From IMG/VR virus record IMGVR_UViG_3300011113_000395, positions 1 through 26,609 of that record: a stretch of 26,609 nucleotides of DNA. One strand, written 5' to 3'. Source of the stretch: a virus. Numbering within the stretch: position 1 is the stretch's first letter; each line of letters begins with the position of its first letter. The position numbers and the translations under genes were made by a program. Shown here one piece after another: positions 1-5,717 of this stretch. Under the pieces are notes generated by a model that had not been told where the DNA came from, searched no databases, and saw only the letters and a list, made by a program, of their open reading frames with translations.

Positions 1-720
1 ATACACACCCTTAGCAAGACCAGGGAAGCGATAGTACAGACGATCAAGCGTCATCGTGTTCGCATAAGTTTCTGCCTTATCCAGTTTGAACAGGGAAGAA
101 GACGAACCGAATGGTTGACTGGAGAAGTTACCAGAACGCAGACGAGTCTTGAGCAGATCCTTACCAGTGAAGGAAGTATCAAAACTCAGGCGGAGGTCAT
201 AGTTGAAAGCAGTGTTGCCGACATTGCTGCTATTAGCAAGACGAGCACCGTCTACACCACCCAGAACAAAGGTTGCTTCACCCTTGAGTTTGGTAGTGGT
301 GGAGAACTGCATTGCTTCCAGAGTGCCGATTTTCTTTTCAGCAGAAGCAACACGACCGCGAAGAACACCCAATTCTTTTGCAAAATCATTTGCAAGACGA
401 TTAAGTTCTTCAGTATTTTCAGTTACACGCTCAAGGCAAGCATTCAGAAGAGCTGCTGCCTCAAAACGGGTCATTGCTTTTCCACCAAGGAAAGTGCTGT
501 TCTCATACCCAGCAACACAACCGTATTTTTCAACGAGGTTGCTGAGTGCCTGATAAGCCCAATCGGTGGGTTTTACATCAGACAGTTGTGTGACGCTTGT
601 AACCTGCTCATTGGAAGTATATTGGTTGACTGCTGCCATATTAAGATCTGCGGCATTTGCAGCAACAGGAGCAACCATTCCCAGAGCAACAGGTGCAAGC
701 ATCAGTTGTTTGAGTTTCAT
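1..720 (-). CDS. SLH-domain / OprB-type cyanobacterial outer-membrane porin (partial, N-terminal 240 aa)
   Basis: The open frame runs from ATG at 720 to the left edge without a stop, so the C-terminal part lies outside the window. Residues 1-23 form a signal peptide ending in VAANA-AD. Residues about 40-95 look like an S-layer homology domain: SDVKPTDWAYQALSNL, then YGCVAGYENSTF, then AMTRFEAAALLNACL. A short coiled coil (about 97-125) and the start of a beta-barrel (FSTTTKLKGEATFVLGG onward) follow. This order is that of cyanobacterial iron-uptake or general porins, in which the SLH domain binds the cell wall and the barrel spans the outer membrane. It lies downstream of the tRNA cluster with its own promoters. 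In a cyanophage it is probably a host-derived auxiliary gene. The substrate, and whether the barrel is complete, cannot be told from this part. Confidence 0.85.
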   Translation of the reverse strand, partial: MKLKQLMLAPVALGMVAPVAANAADLNMAAVNQYTSNEQVTSVTQLSDVKPTDWAYQALSNLVEKYGCVAGYENSTFLGGKAMTRFEAAALLNACLERVTENTEELNRLANDFAKELGVLRGRVASAEKKIGTLEAMQFSTTTKLKGEATFVLGGVDGARLANSSNVGNTAFNYDLRLSFDTSFTGKDLLKTRLRSGNFSSQPFGSSSSLFKLDKAETYANTMTLDRLYYRFPGLAKGVY

Positions 721-834
721 AAAAGTTTGTTTTTAGTACTAAACGGCATTTTACACAAGGTTTAAATATACTAAACCTTAGGTATTATGGGTCACATAAT
801 GGTGCGAGTAATTGGGGCACCCGTTATGCGGCAT

Positions 835-842
835 TATTTATA
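835..842 (-). promoter_or_regulatory. T4-like late promoter before the porin gene
   Basis: The minus strand reads TATAAATA, an exact match to the T4 late consensus. It lies 114 bases before the porin ATG. The leader between them can form hairpins, including one from AAGGTTTA and TAAACCTT around 760-782. Confidence 0.6.
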
Positions 843-882
843 GTGTCTTAATCAAATCTTAAAAGAAGATTAAGTTAACGGT

Positions 883-912
883 ATCATAACATTACTGTAT
901 CAGATGTGTCAA
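883..912 (-). promoter_or_regulatory. Sigma70-type promoter before the porin gene
   Basis: On the minus strand TTGACA (907-912) and TATGAT (883-888) are separated by 18 bases. That is a near-consensus host-type -35/-10 pair, as used by early cyanophage genes. It lies between tRNA-Gly and the late promoter, so the porin may be expressed both early and late. Confidence 0.6.
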
Positions 913-938
913 CTAAGATTTGGTTAAGGTTTTTAAAA

Positions 939-1010
939 AGCGGAGTATCGGAATCGAACCGACGACATCTAACTTGGAAGGATAGCGTTCTACCGCTGAA
1001 CTAACTCCGC
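939..1010 (-). tRNA. tRNA-Gly (anticodon TCC)
   Basis: The 72-nt cloverleaf has acceptor GCGGAGT paired with ACTCCGC, T-arm GTCGGTTCGATTCCGAT and anticodon loop CTTCCAA. It reads GGA. No CCA is encoded. It is the last tRNA of the cluster in transcription order. Confidence 0.93.
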
Positions 1011-1014
1011 AATG

Positions 1015-1064
1015 GTGGGGATTTACCCAGCCTCAGGTTTCCCTTCACAGGCACGGAACCCCAC
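1015..1064 (-). other. Structured non-tRNA element between tRNA-Gly and tRNA-Thr
   Basis: An outer 6-bp stem (1015-1020 with 1059-1064, GTGGGG/CCCCAC) encloses about 38 bases with further short pairings (GCCT/AGGC). It has no T-arm and no anticodon arm. It could be a processing structure, a small RNA or a decayed tRNA. I do not recognise the family. Confidence 0.35.
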
Positions 1065-1096
1065 GCACTTCACTTCACACGGACATTTGAAGTATA

Positions 1097-1118
1097 TGAC
1101 ATAATGAGTATTATGTCA
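1097..1118. other. Perfect 9-bp hairpin 5' of tRNA-Gly/after tRNA-Thr
   Basis: TGACATAAT and ATTATGTCA flank a GAGT tetraloop. There is no T-run on either side, so it is more likely an RNA processing or stability element within the tRNA transcript than a terminator. Confidence 0.4.
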
Positions 1119-1120
1119 AG

Positions 1121-1192
1121 AGCCCCCGACAAGATTCGAACTTGCGACCAGCGGTTTACAAAACCGCTGCTCTACCACTGAGCTACAGAGGC
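1121..1192 (-). tRNA. tRNA-Thr (anticodon TGT)
   Basis: The 72-nt cloverleaf has acceptor GCCTCTG/CGGGGGC with G-U pairs, D-arm TAGCTCAGTGGTAGAGCA, anticodon loop TTTGTAA and T-loop TTCGAAT. It reads ACA. Confidence 0.93.
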
Positions 1193-1220
1193 AACAAGCA
1201 GGGGTGATCAATCCCCCTGA

Positions 1221-1236
1221 CCTAAGAGAACTTAGG
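1221..1236. other. 6-bp hairpin with tetraloop in the tRNA spacer
   Basis: CCTAAG and CTTAGG flank AGAA. Next to it GGGG and CCCC (1201-1216) can also pair. Both are in the 84-base spacer between tRNA-Thr and the T-arm-like element. Confidence 0.3.
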
Positions 1237-1275
1237 ATTTAGTATGGTTTCCAGTAGCCATTCTTATCCCCCATA

Positions 1276-1380
1276 AGGAAGATGTAGGTATCGAACCTAC
1301 AAAGGACAGATCCTAACGGAACTGCTGGGAATTTCACCCAGAACCAAGTTTAGAAGATCCAGACATTTCCAGATCTTCTA
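1276..1380 (-). other. T-arm-containing structured element (tRNA-like or other ncRNA)
   Basis: Read on the minus strand, the element opens with a perfect 8-bp hairpin (1373-1380 with 1351-1358, TAGAAGAT/ATCTTCTA). CTGGG-TGAAATT-CCCAG follows, then a stem-loop CAGTTCC-GTTA-GGATCTG with one mismatch. It ends in a canonical T-arm, GTAGG-TTCGATA-CCTAC, followed by ATCTTCC. The 3' ATCTTCC can also pair with AGAAGAT at the 5' end (six of seven), which would close a tRNA-like acceptor stem and compete with the first hairpin. No normal D-arm or anticodon arm is visible. It may be a degenerate tRNA, a tmRNA-like fragment or an unrecognised structured RNA. Confidence 0.4.
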
Positions 1381-1381
1381 A

Positions 1382-1453
1382 CTCCCCCGACAAGATTCGA
1401 ACTTGTGACCAATCGATTAACAGTCGATAGCTCTACCGCTGAGCTACAGGGGA
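1382..1453 (-). tRNA. tRNA-Asn (anticodon GTT)
   Basis: The 72-nt cloverleaf has acceptor TCCCCTG/CGGGGGA, anticodon stem ATCGA/TCGAT around loop CTGTTAA, and T-loop TTCGAAT. It reads AAC and AAT. Confidence 0.93.
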
Positions 1454-1460
1454 ATATAGG

Positions 1461-1534
<74 letters not shown>

Positions 1535-1571
1535 ATGAGACAATCATAGCAATTACTGCTCAGATTGTCAA

Positions 1572-1645
1572 TGGGAAATCCTGGACTCGAACCAGGCACC
1601 TCACGATTATCAGTCGTGCGCTCTAACCAACTGAGCTAATCTCCC
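1572..1645 (-). tRNA. tRNA-Ile (anticodon GAT)
   Basis: The 74-nt cloverleaf has acceptor GGGAGAT/ATTTCCC, anticodon loop CTGATAA in stem ACGA/TCGT, T-loop TTCGAGT and discriminator A. It reads ATC and ATT. Confidence 0.93.
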
Positions 1646-1648
1646 ATA

Positions 1649-1721
1649 TGGGTTTGGTCGGGCTCGAACCGACGACTTACAGGTTAAAAGCCCGCTACTC
1701 TACCAACTGAGTTACAAACCC
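1649..1721 (-). tRNA. tRNA-Lys (anticodon TTT)
   Basis: The 73-nt cloverleaf has acceptor GGGTTTG/CAAACCC, anticodon loop CTTTTAA, T-loop TTCGAGC and discriminator A. It reads AAA and AAG. It lies 3 bases from both neighbours. Confidence 0.93.
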
Positions 1722-1724
1722 AAG

Positions 1725-1807
1725 CGGAGGATGTTGGATTCGAACCAACGGAGGTTTTACCCTCACGGTTTAGCAAACCGCTGCATTAACCGCTCTGCCA
1801 ATCCTCC
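1725..1807 (-). tRNA. tRNA-Ser (anticodon GCT)
   Basis: The 83-nt class II tRNA has acceptor GGAGGAT/ATCCTCC, anticodon loop TTGCTAA and a long variable arm (GAGGGTAAAACCTC). It reads AGC and AGT. It is the first tRNA of the cluster. Confidence 0.93.
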
Positions 1808-1827
1808 CCGAGAGGAACCTCAGTATA

Positions 1828-2220
1828 TCAGTCCTTGGGGCAGTCGTCAACCCAAGGGGCACAGATTCTCATTTCCCCACCAAGCAGTTTCTGTGCCTCA
1901 CTGCCGTCTGGTGCTTTTTCCACATATTTAGGTTTCTTTATGGTCGCATTGATAATGCGATCATATTCAGGTGTGACCTCATCAATCGCACGATCGACAT
2001 CACGTTTGATTCTTCTATTCAGTTTTTCAGGATCTTTAATTACAAACTCGTTAAGTATTGTACCTGGAAAATATTTTCTTTGGACCTCATCTAACAGGTC
2101 CCAAAGTCCACTTTCAGATACTCCTGTGCATTGAGAGAGTGCTGCAATAATAGATGATAATACAATTCCTATTATAGCATATTGTTTTATATCAGGTTTC
2201 TTCTTACCGAAGTTAAACAT
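1828..2220 (-). CDS. small membrane-anchored phage protein, function unknown
   Basis: I do not recognise this 130-residue protein. ATG at 2220 is preferred; a GTG six codons upstream (2238) is possible but lies inside a hairpin. After a basic N-terminus (FNFGKKKPDIK) a single membrane segment covers about residues 14-31 (AIIGIVLSSIIAALS). The remaining 100 residues are charged and hydrophilic and carry two cysteines near the C-terminus (ICAPWVDDC), so a periplasmic or cytoplasmic domain on one anchor is likely. It follows the tail-lysozyme-like gene, behind its own late-type promoter, and runs into the tRNA cluster. No Shine-Dalgarno is visible before the ATG. The hairpin at 2222-2243 ends one base from it. 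Confidence 0.65.
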   Translation of the reverse strand: MFNFGKKKPDIKQYAIIGIVLSSIIAALSQCTGVSESGLWDLLDEVQRKYFPGTILNEFVIKDPEKLNRRIKRDVDRAIDEVTPEYDRIINATIKKPKYVEKAPDGSEAQKLLGGEMRICAPWVDDCPKD

Positions 2221-2221
2221 A

Positions 2222-2243
2222 GGGGAGTTCTGCAGCACTCCCC
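2222..2243 (-). other. Hairpin immediately before a start codon
   Basis: GGGGAGT (2222-2228) and ACTCCCC (2237-2243) form a perfect 7-bp stem with an 8-base loop. On the minus-strand mRNA its base is one base from ATG 2220. It follows the promoter at 2246-2253, so it would be the 5' end of that mRNA. It may also end transcription from upstream. Confidence 0.45.
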
Positions 2244-2245
2244 CG

Positions 2246-2253
2246 TATTTATT
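2246..2253 (-). promoter_or_regulatory. T4-like late promoter (AATAAATA)
   Basis: The minus strand reads GAATAAATAC eight bases after the stop of the lysozyme-like gene and 26 bases before the next ATG. It differs from the T4 late consensus at its first base. Confidence 0.5.
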
Positions 2254-2261
2254 CTATTGTG

Positions 2262-2879
2262 TCAAACTTCTACCGTGATCAGTCGGGATGCATAATCATG
2301 TGCATAAGATGTACGGGCACCATGATGCCCCCAACCAATCCAACTATACGCATAGTCCATGTAGCGATTAATTGATTTACCAGGAGTTTTCATCTTCTCC
2401 TCAATATCTTGCCACTGGACCTCATTGGTCAGATAACGAAGTTGCGTGTGAATGCTTGATGGGGAACCACCAAACTTTCTAGCAAAATCACCCAATCCAT
2501 AATATCTGTTGGCAGATGTCCATTGAATCAGTCCGTAACCGCCGTAGCAATTACGCCAACTGGTTCTGCTACCACCTTCACAAATGTTAGGAACAAAAGT
2601 TGATTCCTGACGAATGTTACCCATGATGGTAGCAAGGGCGTTTCTGTCTTTAATTCCAATGTTCTGGAAATATTCCAGAGCTACATTTTCATTTTCATTA
2701 CACCCTTTACAAATTAGCCTTTTCTCTTTAGGTTTTTCGGGAGCAACCTCGCGGATTGCTGTCTTCTCAACTACGGGGGGCGGAGGTCCGTCCATTTTGT
2801 AGTTTATGAATGGCAGTGTTGCCGTACTGGTTGTAACCGTTGCCAGAAGAGGCAGGGCTACAGTAAAGAATTGTTGCAC
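2262..2879 (-). CDS. phage tail lysozyme-like muramidase with N-terminal hydrophobic segment
   Basis: This 205-residue protein probably cleaves peptidoglycan during entry or release. Residues 1-24 are hydrophobic (FFTVALPLLATVT), like a signal or anchor. A Pro-rich linker (31-52) and a Cys pair (CKGC, 57-60) follow. The catalytic-type domain (about 66-200) has NIRQESTF with the candidate catalytic Glu92, CYGGYGLIQWTSANRY (111-126), and SWIGWGHHGA. The GYGLIQW signature is typical of the phage tail lysozyme family. The start is GTG at 2879, the first start codon after an in-frame TGA in the leader, and it lacks a clear Shine-Dalgarno. Met29 is an alternative that would remove the hydrophobic segment. 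A late-type promoter lies about 145 bases upstream. Confidence 0.75.
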   Translation of the reverse strand: MQQFFTVALPLLATVTTSTATLPFINYKMDGPPPPVVEKTAIREVAPEKPKEKRLICKGCNENENVALEYFQNIGIKDRNALATIMGNIRQESTFVPNICEGGSRTSWRNCYGGYGLIQWTSANRYYGLGDFARKFGGSPSSIHTQLRYLTNEVQWQDIEEKMKTPGKSINRYMDYAYSWIGWGHHGARTSYAHDYASRLITVEV

Positions 2880-3021
2880 TAGGTTAAATTGAACTCGACA
2901 TCCGTATAGGGAAAGCGCACTTCCCTCTTCTCAGAGGGCAGACCCCACGGCTCTAATGGTCACATCAATGACTCATAACAGAAAACCCACCATAATAGTG
3001 GGTTTGTTCATAATAAGTTAA
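2880..3021 (-). promoter_or_regulatory. Structured leader of the lysozyme-like gene
   Basis: Between the CTAAATA box at 3022 and the GTG at 2879 lie an 8-bp hairpin (2983-2990 with 2998-3005, AAACCCAC/GTGGGTTT) and a 6-bp hairpin with a tetraloop (2923-2928 with 2933-2938). A GGGAA/TTCCC stem partly overlaps the second. A leader this long is unusual beside the short leaders elsewhere in the window. The 8-bp hairpin could also end plus-strand transcription. Confidence 0.4.
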
Positions 3022-3028
3022 TATTTAG
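3022..3028 (-). promoter_or_regulatory. Late-type promoter (CTAAATA), leftward
   Basis: The minus strand reads CTAAATATTAAC. Together with 3064-3070 on the plus strand it forms a divergent promoter pair in the only leftward/rightward switch of the window. Confidence 0.5.
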
Positions 3029-3063
3029 GTTTTGTCAAGTGTACCAATTTTAAAACTGGTTTA

Positions 3064-3070
3064 CTAAATA
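3064..3070 (+). promoter_or_regulatory. Late-type promoter (CTAAATA), rightward
   Basis: ACTAAATAAG lies 24 bases before ATG 3095 and probably drives the four-gene plus-strand operon 3095-5091. Confidence 0.5.
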
Positions 3071-3094
3071 AGCTAGGTTATTATCTTTAGAACA

Positions 3095-3556
3095 ATGAAA
3101 AAGCTTCTTCTAGCCTTTTCGTTATTCTTCACTACTCCTGCTTTTGCTGGTGAAATTACACATAAAATCGTTGATTCCGTACAATTAGGCGTTCAGGGTG
3201 CAGCGGTACAATCATCTAGAGTCGGTGGGCAATATGCCGTCTCTGGTACTAATATTAACGTAACAACTCTTGGTGGAGTTGGTTCCGCTGGTTCTTATGC
3301 AATCAACACCAATGGTTCAGCATTTTCTTTCAGTGAATCCTCAATTACTGCTGATACAGTTGTCACCACTCAGTCGGCAGCTTCTGGAACAATTGCTGCT
3401 CCCAACCTTTATAGCAACTCTACTACTCAGTTAGGTGGAGATAAAGGTTCTCTTGCAGGTACTCTGAGCTCAACTGGAGTTCCTACCATCACTGCTGGTG
3501 GTCCTGGAAGCACTGGTACAGCACAAAGAACCGTTGAATTGAGCGTATTCAAGTGA
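3095..3556 (+). CDS. exported Ser/Thr/Gly-rich protein, paralogue A
   Basis: This 153-residue protein has a clear signal peptide (KKLLLAFSLFFTTPAFA, cleavage before GEIT). The mature part is rich in Ser, Thr, Gly and Ala with no Cys. It has a repeated beta-like pattern: YAVSGTNINVTTLGG, then YAINTNGSAFSFSESSIT. The next gene repeats these two motifs (YTVTGTNIN and YTIQTQGAPFQFSETHLT), so the two are paralogues. It opens the plus-strand operon behind a late-type promoter and overlaps the next gene by 4 bases. It is likely periplasmic, outer-membrane or virion-surface. I recognise it only as the kind of secreted hypothetical protein found in cyanomyoviruses. Confidence 0.75.
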   Translation: MKKLLLAFSLFFTTPAFAGEITHKIVDSVQLGVQGAAVQSSRVGGQYAVSGTNINVTTLGGVGSAGSYAINTNGSAFSFSESSITADTVVTTQSAASGTIAAPNLYSNSTTQLGGDKGSLAGTLSSTGVPTITAGGPGSTGTAQRTVELSVFK

Positions 3557-3915
3557 GACATATAACTCTCGGACTGGTTGCAGTCTTGGGAGTTATGTCT
3601 CCTTCATACGCTGGACCAGTAACTCCCAACTTTACAAGTGGGACAATTACTTCTGAGACTAAAACTCGCACTGAAGTGATTGAAGTTATCAAACAAATAG
3701 AATATACCACTGGGACATCTTATACAGTCACTGGTACTAATATCAACATCCCTGGGACACCTGGCCCAGGAGCGAACTACACAATTCAAACGCAAGGTGC
3801 TCCGTTCCAGTTTAGTGAAACTCACTTGACTCCTGGAATTGCGAAAGAAACATTGATAGATCGCAAAACGGTAGAGGAATCTACCACAAACTCATTATCG
3901 GTCTTTACGCAATAG
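3553..3915 (+). CDS. exported beta-rich protein, paralogue B
   Basis: This 120-residue protein starts at a GTG overlapping the previous stop (GTGA), so it is probably translationally coupled. Residues 1-20 form a signal peptide (LGLVAVLGVMSPSYA, cleavage before GPVT). The mature chain carries TYTVTGTNIN-like and YTIQTQGAPFQFSE motifs matching its upstream neighbour. A charged stretch (KTRTEVIEVIKQIEY) takes the place of that neighbour's Gly-rich segment. It ends in NSLSVFTQ, close to the neighbour's VELSVFK. Its 3' end overlaps the next reading frame. The function is unknown; co-expression suggests the pair form one envelope or virion structure. Confidence 0.75.
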   Translation: MRHITLGLVAVLGVMSPSYAGPVTPNFTSGTITSETKTRTEVIEVIKQIEYTTGTSYTVTGTNINIPGTPGPGANYTIQTQGAPFQFSETHLTPGIAKETLIDRKTVEESTTNSLSVFTQ

Positions 3916-4448
3916 TATTTGCTTTACCAGCAACTGCTCAACAAGCACCGTCTAATACAAACATAGCAGGACCCTCAGCATCTGCGACTGGTAATGTTAC
4001 TAACCAGGCAGTACAGGTGCTTCAGGGTCCTTTTGCTGTGAATACTTATGGTTCTGGTGTGTCTTGTCAGGGTCCAACACTGAACTTGCAAACTTTTGGA
4101 TACAATAGTCTATCCAACAATAGTGACCCCACCACATTTCAACAGAACTCAATCAACGCAGGACTCTCTGCTGGGTTCTCTGTGCCCCTGGACGGGTCTT
4201 TTCAGGAATTATGTAAGGCAAGGGTGAGAACGGAAATAACCAGGCAGCAGGCGGAGGCAGACAAGGCACGACTTGATTTTGAGTTGGTTCGTCTTCTCAA
4301 GTGTGGTGAGGCAATCAAGTCTGGTATCTCATTCCATCCAAATAGTCCATACGCAAAAATATGTGCTGATGTAGTTGTTAAGTATCCAAATGTACAGGAT
4401 GTAGCCAATGGAAATAAAAATAATCAGTCCGCCAGCCGTAAGAATTGA
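3879..4448 (+). CDS. exported protein lacking a standard start codon
   Basis: The open frame continues upstream of the first GTG (4017) and encodes a good signal peptide, LIIGLYAIVFALPATAQ, at about 3891-3941. Between the preceding in-frame TGA (3816) and this segment there is no ATG, GTG or TTG. The only candidates are ATC at 3879, just after AGAGGA, and ATT at 3894. The ATC start gives 189 residues. The mature chain holds QVLQGPFAVNTYGSG, a Cys-containing segment, then a charged helix (ARVRTEITRQQAEADKARLD) and two late cysteines. It overlaps paralogue B upstream and the Pro-rich gene downstream. It may use a rare start, depend on frameshifting from the upstream gene, or carry a start-codon mutation or sequence error. 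Confidence 0.65.
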   Translation: MYHKLIIGLYAIVFALPATAQQAPSNTNIAGPSASATGNVTNQAVQVLQGPFAVNTYGSGVSCQGPTLNLQTFGYNSLSNNSDPTTFQQNSINAGLSAGFSVPLDGSFQELCKARVRTEITRQQAEADKARLDFELVRLLKCGEAIKSGISFHPNSPYAKICADVVVKYPNVQDVANGNKNNQSASRKN

Positions 4449-5091
4449 CGGACCACCGATCATTCCTACAATAGAACCTCCTGTTACAAGAAGAGCAGAG
4501 CGATCAGTAGCACACGGATTACAACTTCCAATCATCAATATTCCTGACCCAACCTTAAACTATCCAGTCATTGATGTTCCAACTCAAGAAGAGTTTGATG
4601 CTGCGGTGAGAGCAGAACAACAAAAACAACAACAAGAACAGGAAGAAAAAACTAGAGGACTACCTGATAGTAAACCTATCATTCCGCAAGTTCAGATTCC
4701 TCAAGAATCAATACAAGAAAAGATAATCAAAGAAACCAATACACCAACAACAAATCTAGGAGTGCCCGTTATTGAAGTACCAATCGTCGGAGAAATCCCC
4801 GTCCCACCTAAAGAGCAGGTTATTCTTGCTGGCACCACTGCTACTGCTTCTGTTGCTGCGGCTCTTGTTGGGAAATCTGTGGTGGAATGGTTGGTGAATA
4901 AAATGAAACCAATTGTTCAACAGATACTTGTAAGGGGTAAGAAACTCTTGAGTAGAGATCTTACCCCATATGAACTTCAGATATACTTTGCTTTTGAGAA
5001 AAGTCAGTCTCTAAAGAAAGTCAATAAGTTACTCAAGAAAGAACAGAAGAAAGATAAACAAAGGCAGTATAAAGAGTTTCACGAGAAGTGA
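4408..5091 (+). CDS. Pro-rich membrane-anchored protein, last gene of the plus-strand operon
   Basis: This 227-residue protein starts at an ATG 41 bases inside the previous gene. Residues 1-65 are Pro/Ile-rich (ISPPAV, PPIIPTIEPPV, IPDPTLNYPVIDVP). A Gln/Glu coiled-coil stretch follows (about 66-83), then a second Pro/Val-rich region. One membrane segment covers about 140-157 (ILAGTTATASVAAALVG). The C-terminal 60 residues are strongly basic (KKLLKKEQKKDKQRQYK). A tether crossing a membrane with a cytoplasmic basic tail fits, but the function is unknown. It ends directly against the convergent nuclease gene: TGA at 5089-5091, the opposite stop at 5092. Confidence 0.75.
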   Translation: MEIKIISPPAVRIDGPPIIPTIEPPVTRRAERSVAHGLQLPIINIPDPTLNYPVIDVPTQEEFDAAVRAEQQKQQQEQEEKTRGLPDSKPIIPQVQIPQESIQEKIIKETNTPTTNLGVPVIEVPIVGEIPVPPKEQVILAGTTATASVAAALVGKSVVEWLVNKMKPIVQQILVRGKKLLSRDLTPYELQIYFAFEKSQSLKKVNKLLKKEQKKDKQRQYKEFHEK

Positions 5092-5505
5092 TTACTTCTT
5101 ACGCTTTGCATCCAGTTCAGCAAAGTTCTTGACCTTAGTTCCACCATCATAATTCCAAGCATACCCTTCAGCAATCATCTGATCGTTGAGTGATGTTGGT
5201 TCATCATTGATAAACAAGTGTCCGATGATTCTACCATACTTCTCTGTAGAATCTGGAAGTTCAGTCTTGATTAGAATGTTTTTAGCGCCTTCACAACGAT
5301 GCTTCAGCCATTCTTTTGATTCAAGTCCGTATTTCTTTTCGTTTGCATCTGCAGTACGCGATTCTGGTGTATCTACACCTGCAAGGCGAATTCTTTTTGC
5401 AAGTGAAATATCAAAACCCAAATCAATATCAGCATCAATAGTGTCGCCATCTACTACCTTATGAATCTCACGGATTCTGTAGATATAAGGATCTCTATCA
5501 GCCAT
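5092..5505 (-). CDS. thermonuclease-like (SNase family) nuclease
   Basis: This 137-residue protein has the staphylococcal nuclease fold pattern: VVDGDTIDADIDLG (17-30), RIRLAGVDTPES (38-49), KYGRIIGHLF (89-98) and LNDQMIAEGYAW (106-117). Candidate active-site residues are Asp19, Asp21, Arg40, Glu48 and Arg92, which match the Asp/Arg/Glu/Arg set of the family. It would cut DNA or RNA in a Ca2+-dependent way. There is no signal peptide, so it probably acts in the host cytoplasm, perhaps on host nucleic acid. Its ATG overlaps the upstream stop as TAATG, indicating coupling with the 70-aa membrane protein. Confidence 0.88.
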   Translation of the reverse strand: MADRDPYIYRIREIHKVVDGDTIDADIDLGFDISLAKRIRLAGVDTPESRTADANEKKYGLESKEWLKHRCEGAKNILIKTELPDSTEKYGRIIGHLFINDEPTSLNDQMIAEGYAWNYDGGTKVKNFAELDAKRKK

Positions 5506-5717
5506 TAGAAAGGTAATTTAAACTTCTCAGTATTTAGTTTCGAAATAGGTAATTTTTCAAATGCCTTATTAACTTGATTCTCAACAACCTTGCCAACAAA
5601 CTGTTCTGGATTATTGAGAATTGCCTCTGCTTTTTTATAAGTTACATAAGCACCATAACAAAGTGCTCCACTAATTGCCAGACTCGTCGCTGACAGAATG
5701 ATTGCTAGGTTCTTCAT
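5505..5717 (-). CDS. small single-span membrane protein
   Basis: This 70-residue protein has an N-terminal membrane segment (residues 3-26, LAIILSATSLAISGALCYGAYV) and then an amphipathic charged tail (KKAEAILNNPEQF). It lies in a chain of overlapping genes, with ATGA to the lipase upstream and TAATG to the nuclease downstream. The function is unknown. It could anchor or localise a neighbouring enzyme. Confidence 0.7.
   Translation of the reverse strand: MKNLAIILSATSLAISGALCYGAYVTYKKAEAILNNPEQFVGKVVENQVNKAFEKLPISKLNTEKFKLPF

Noticed and set aside
1-720. Porin as evidence that the contig end is host DNA
   Set aside because: It is directly linked to the phage tRNA cluster and has a T4-like late promoter. 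Host contamination stays possible only if the assembly is chimeric, which is listed as a test.
115-765. Long plus-strand open frame
   Set aside because: It lies opposite the porin gene, has no ribosome-binding site, is rich in Cys and Phe as antisense frames are, and overlaps the porin promoter leader.
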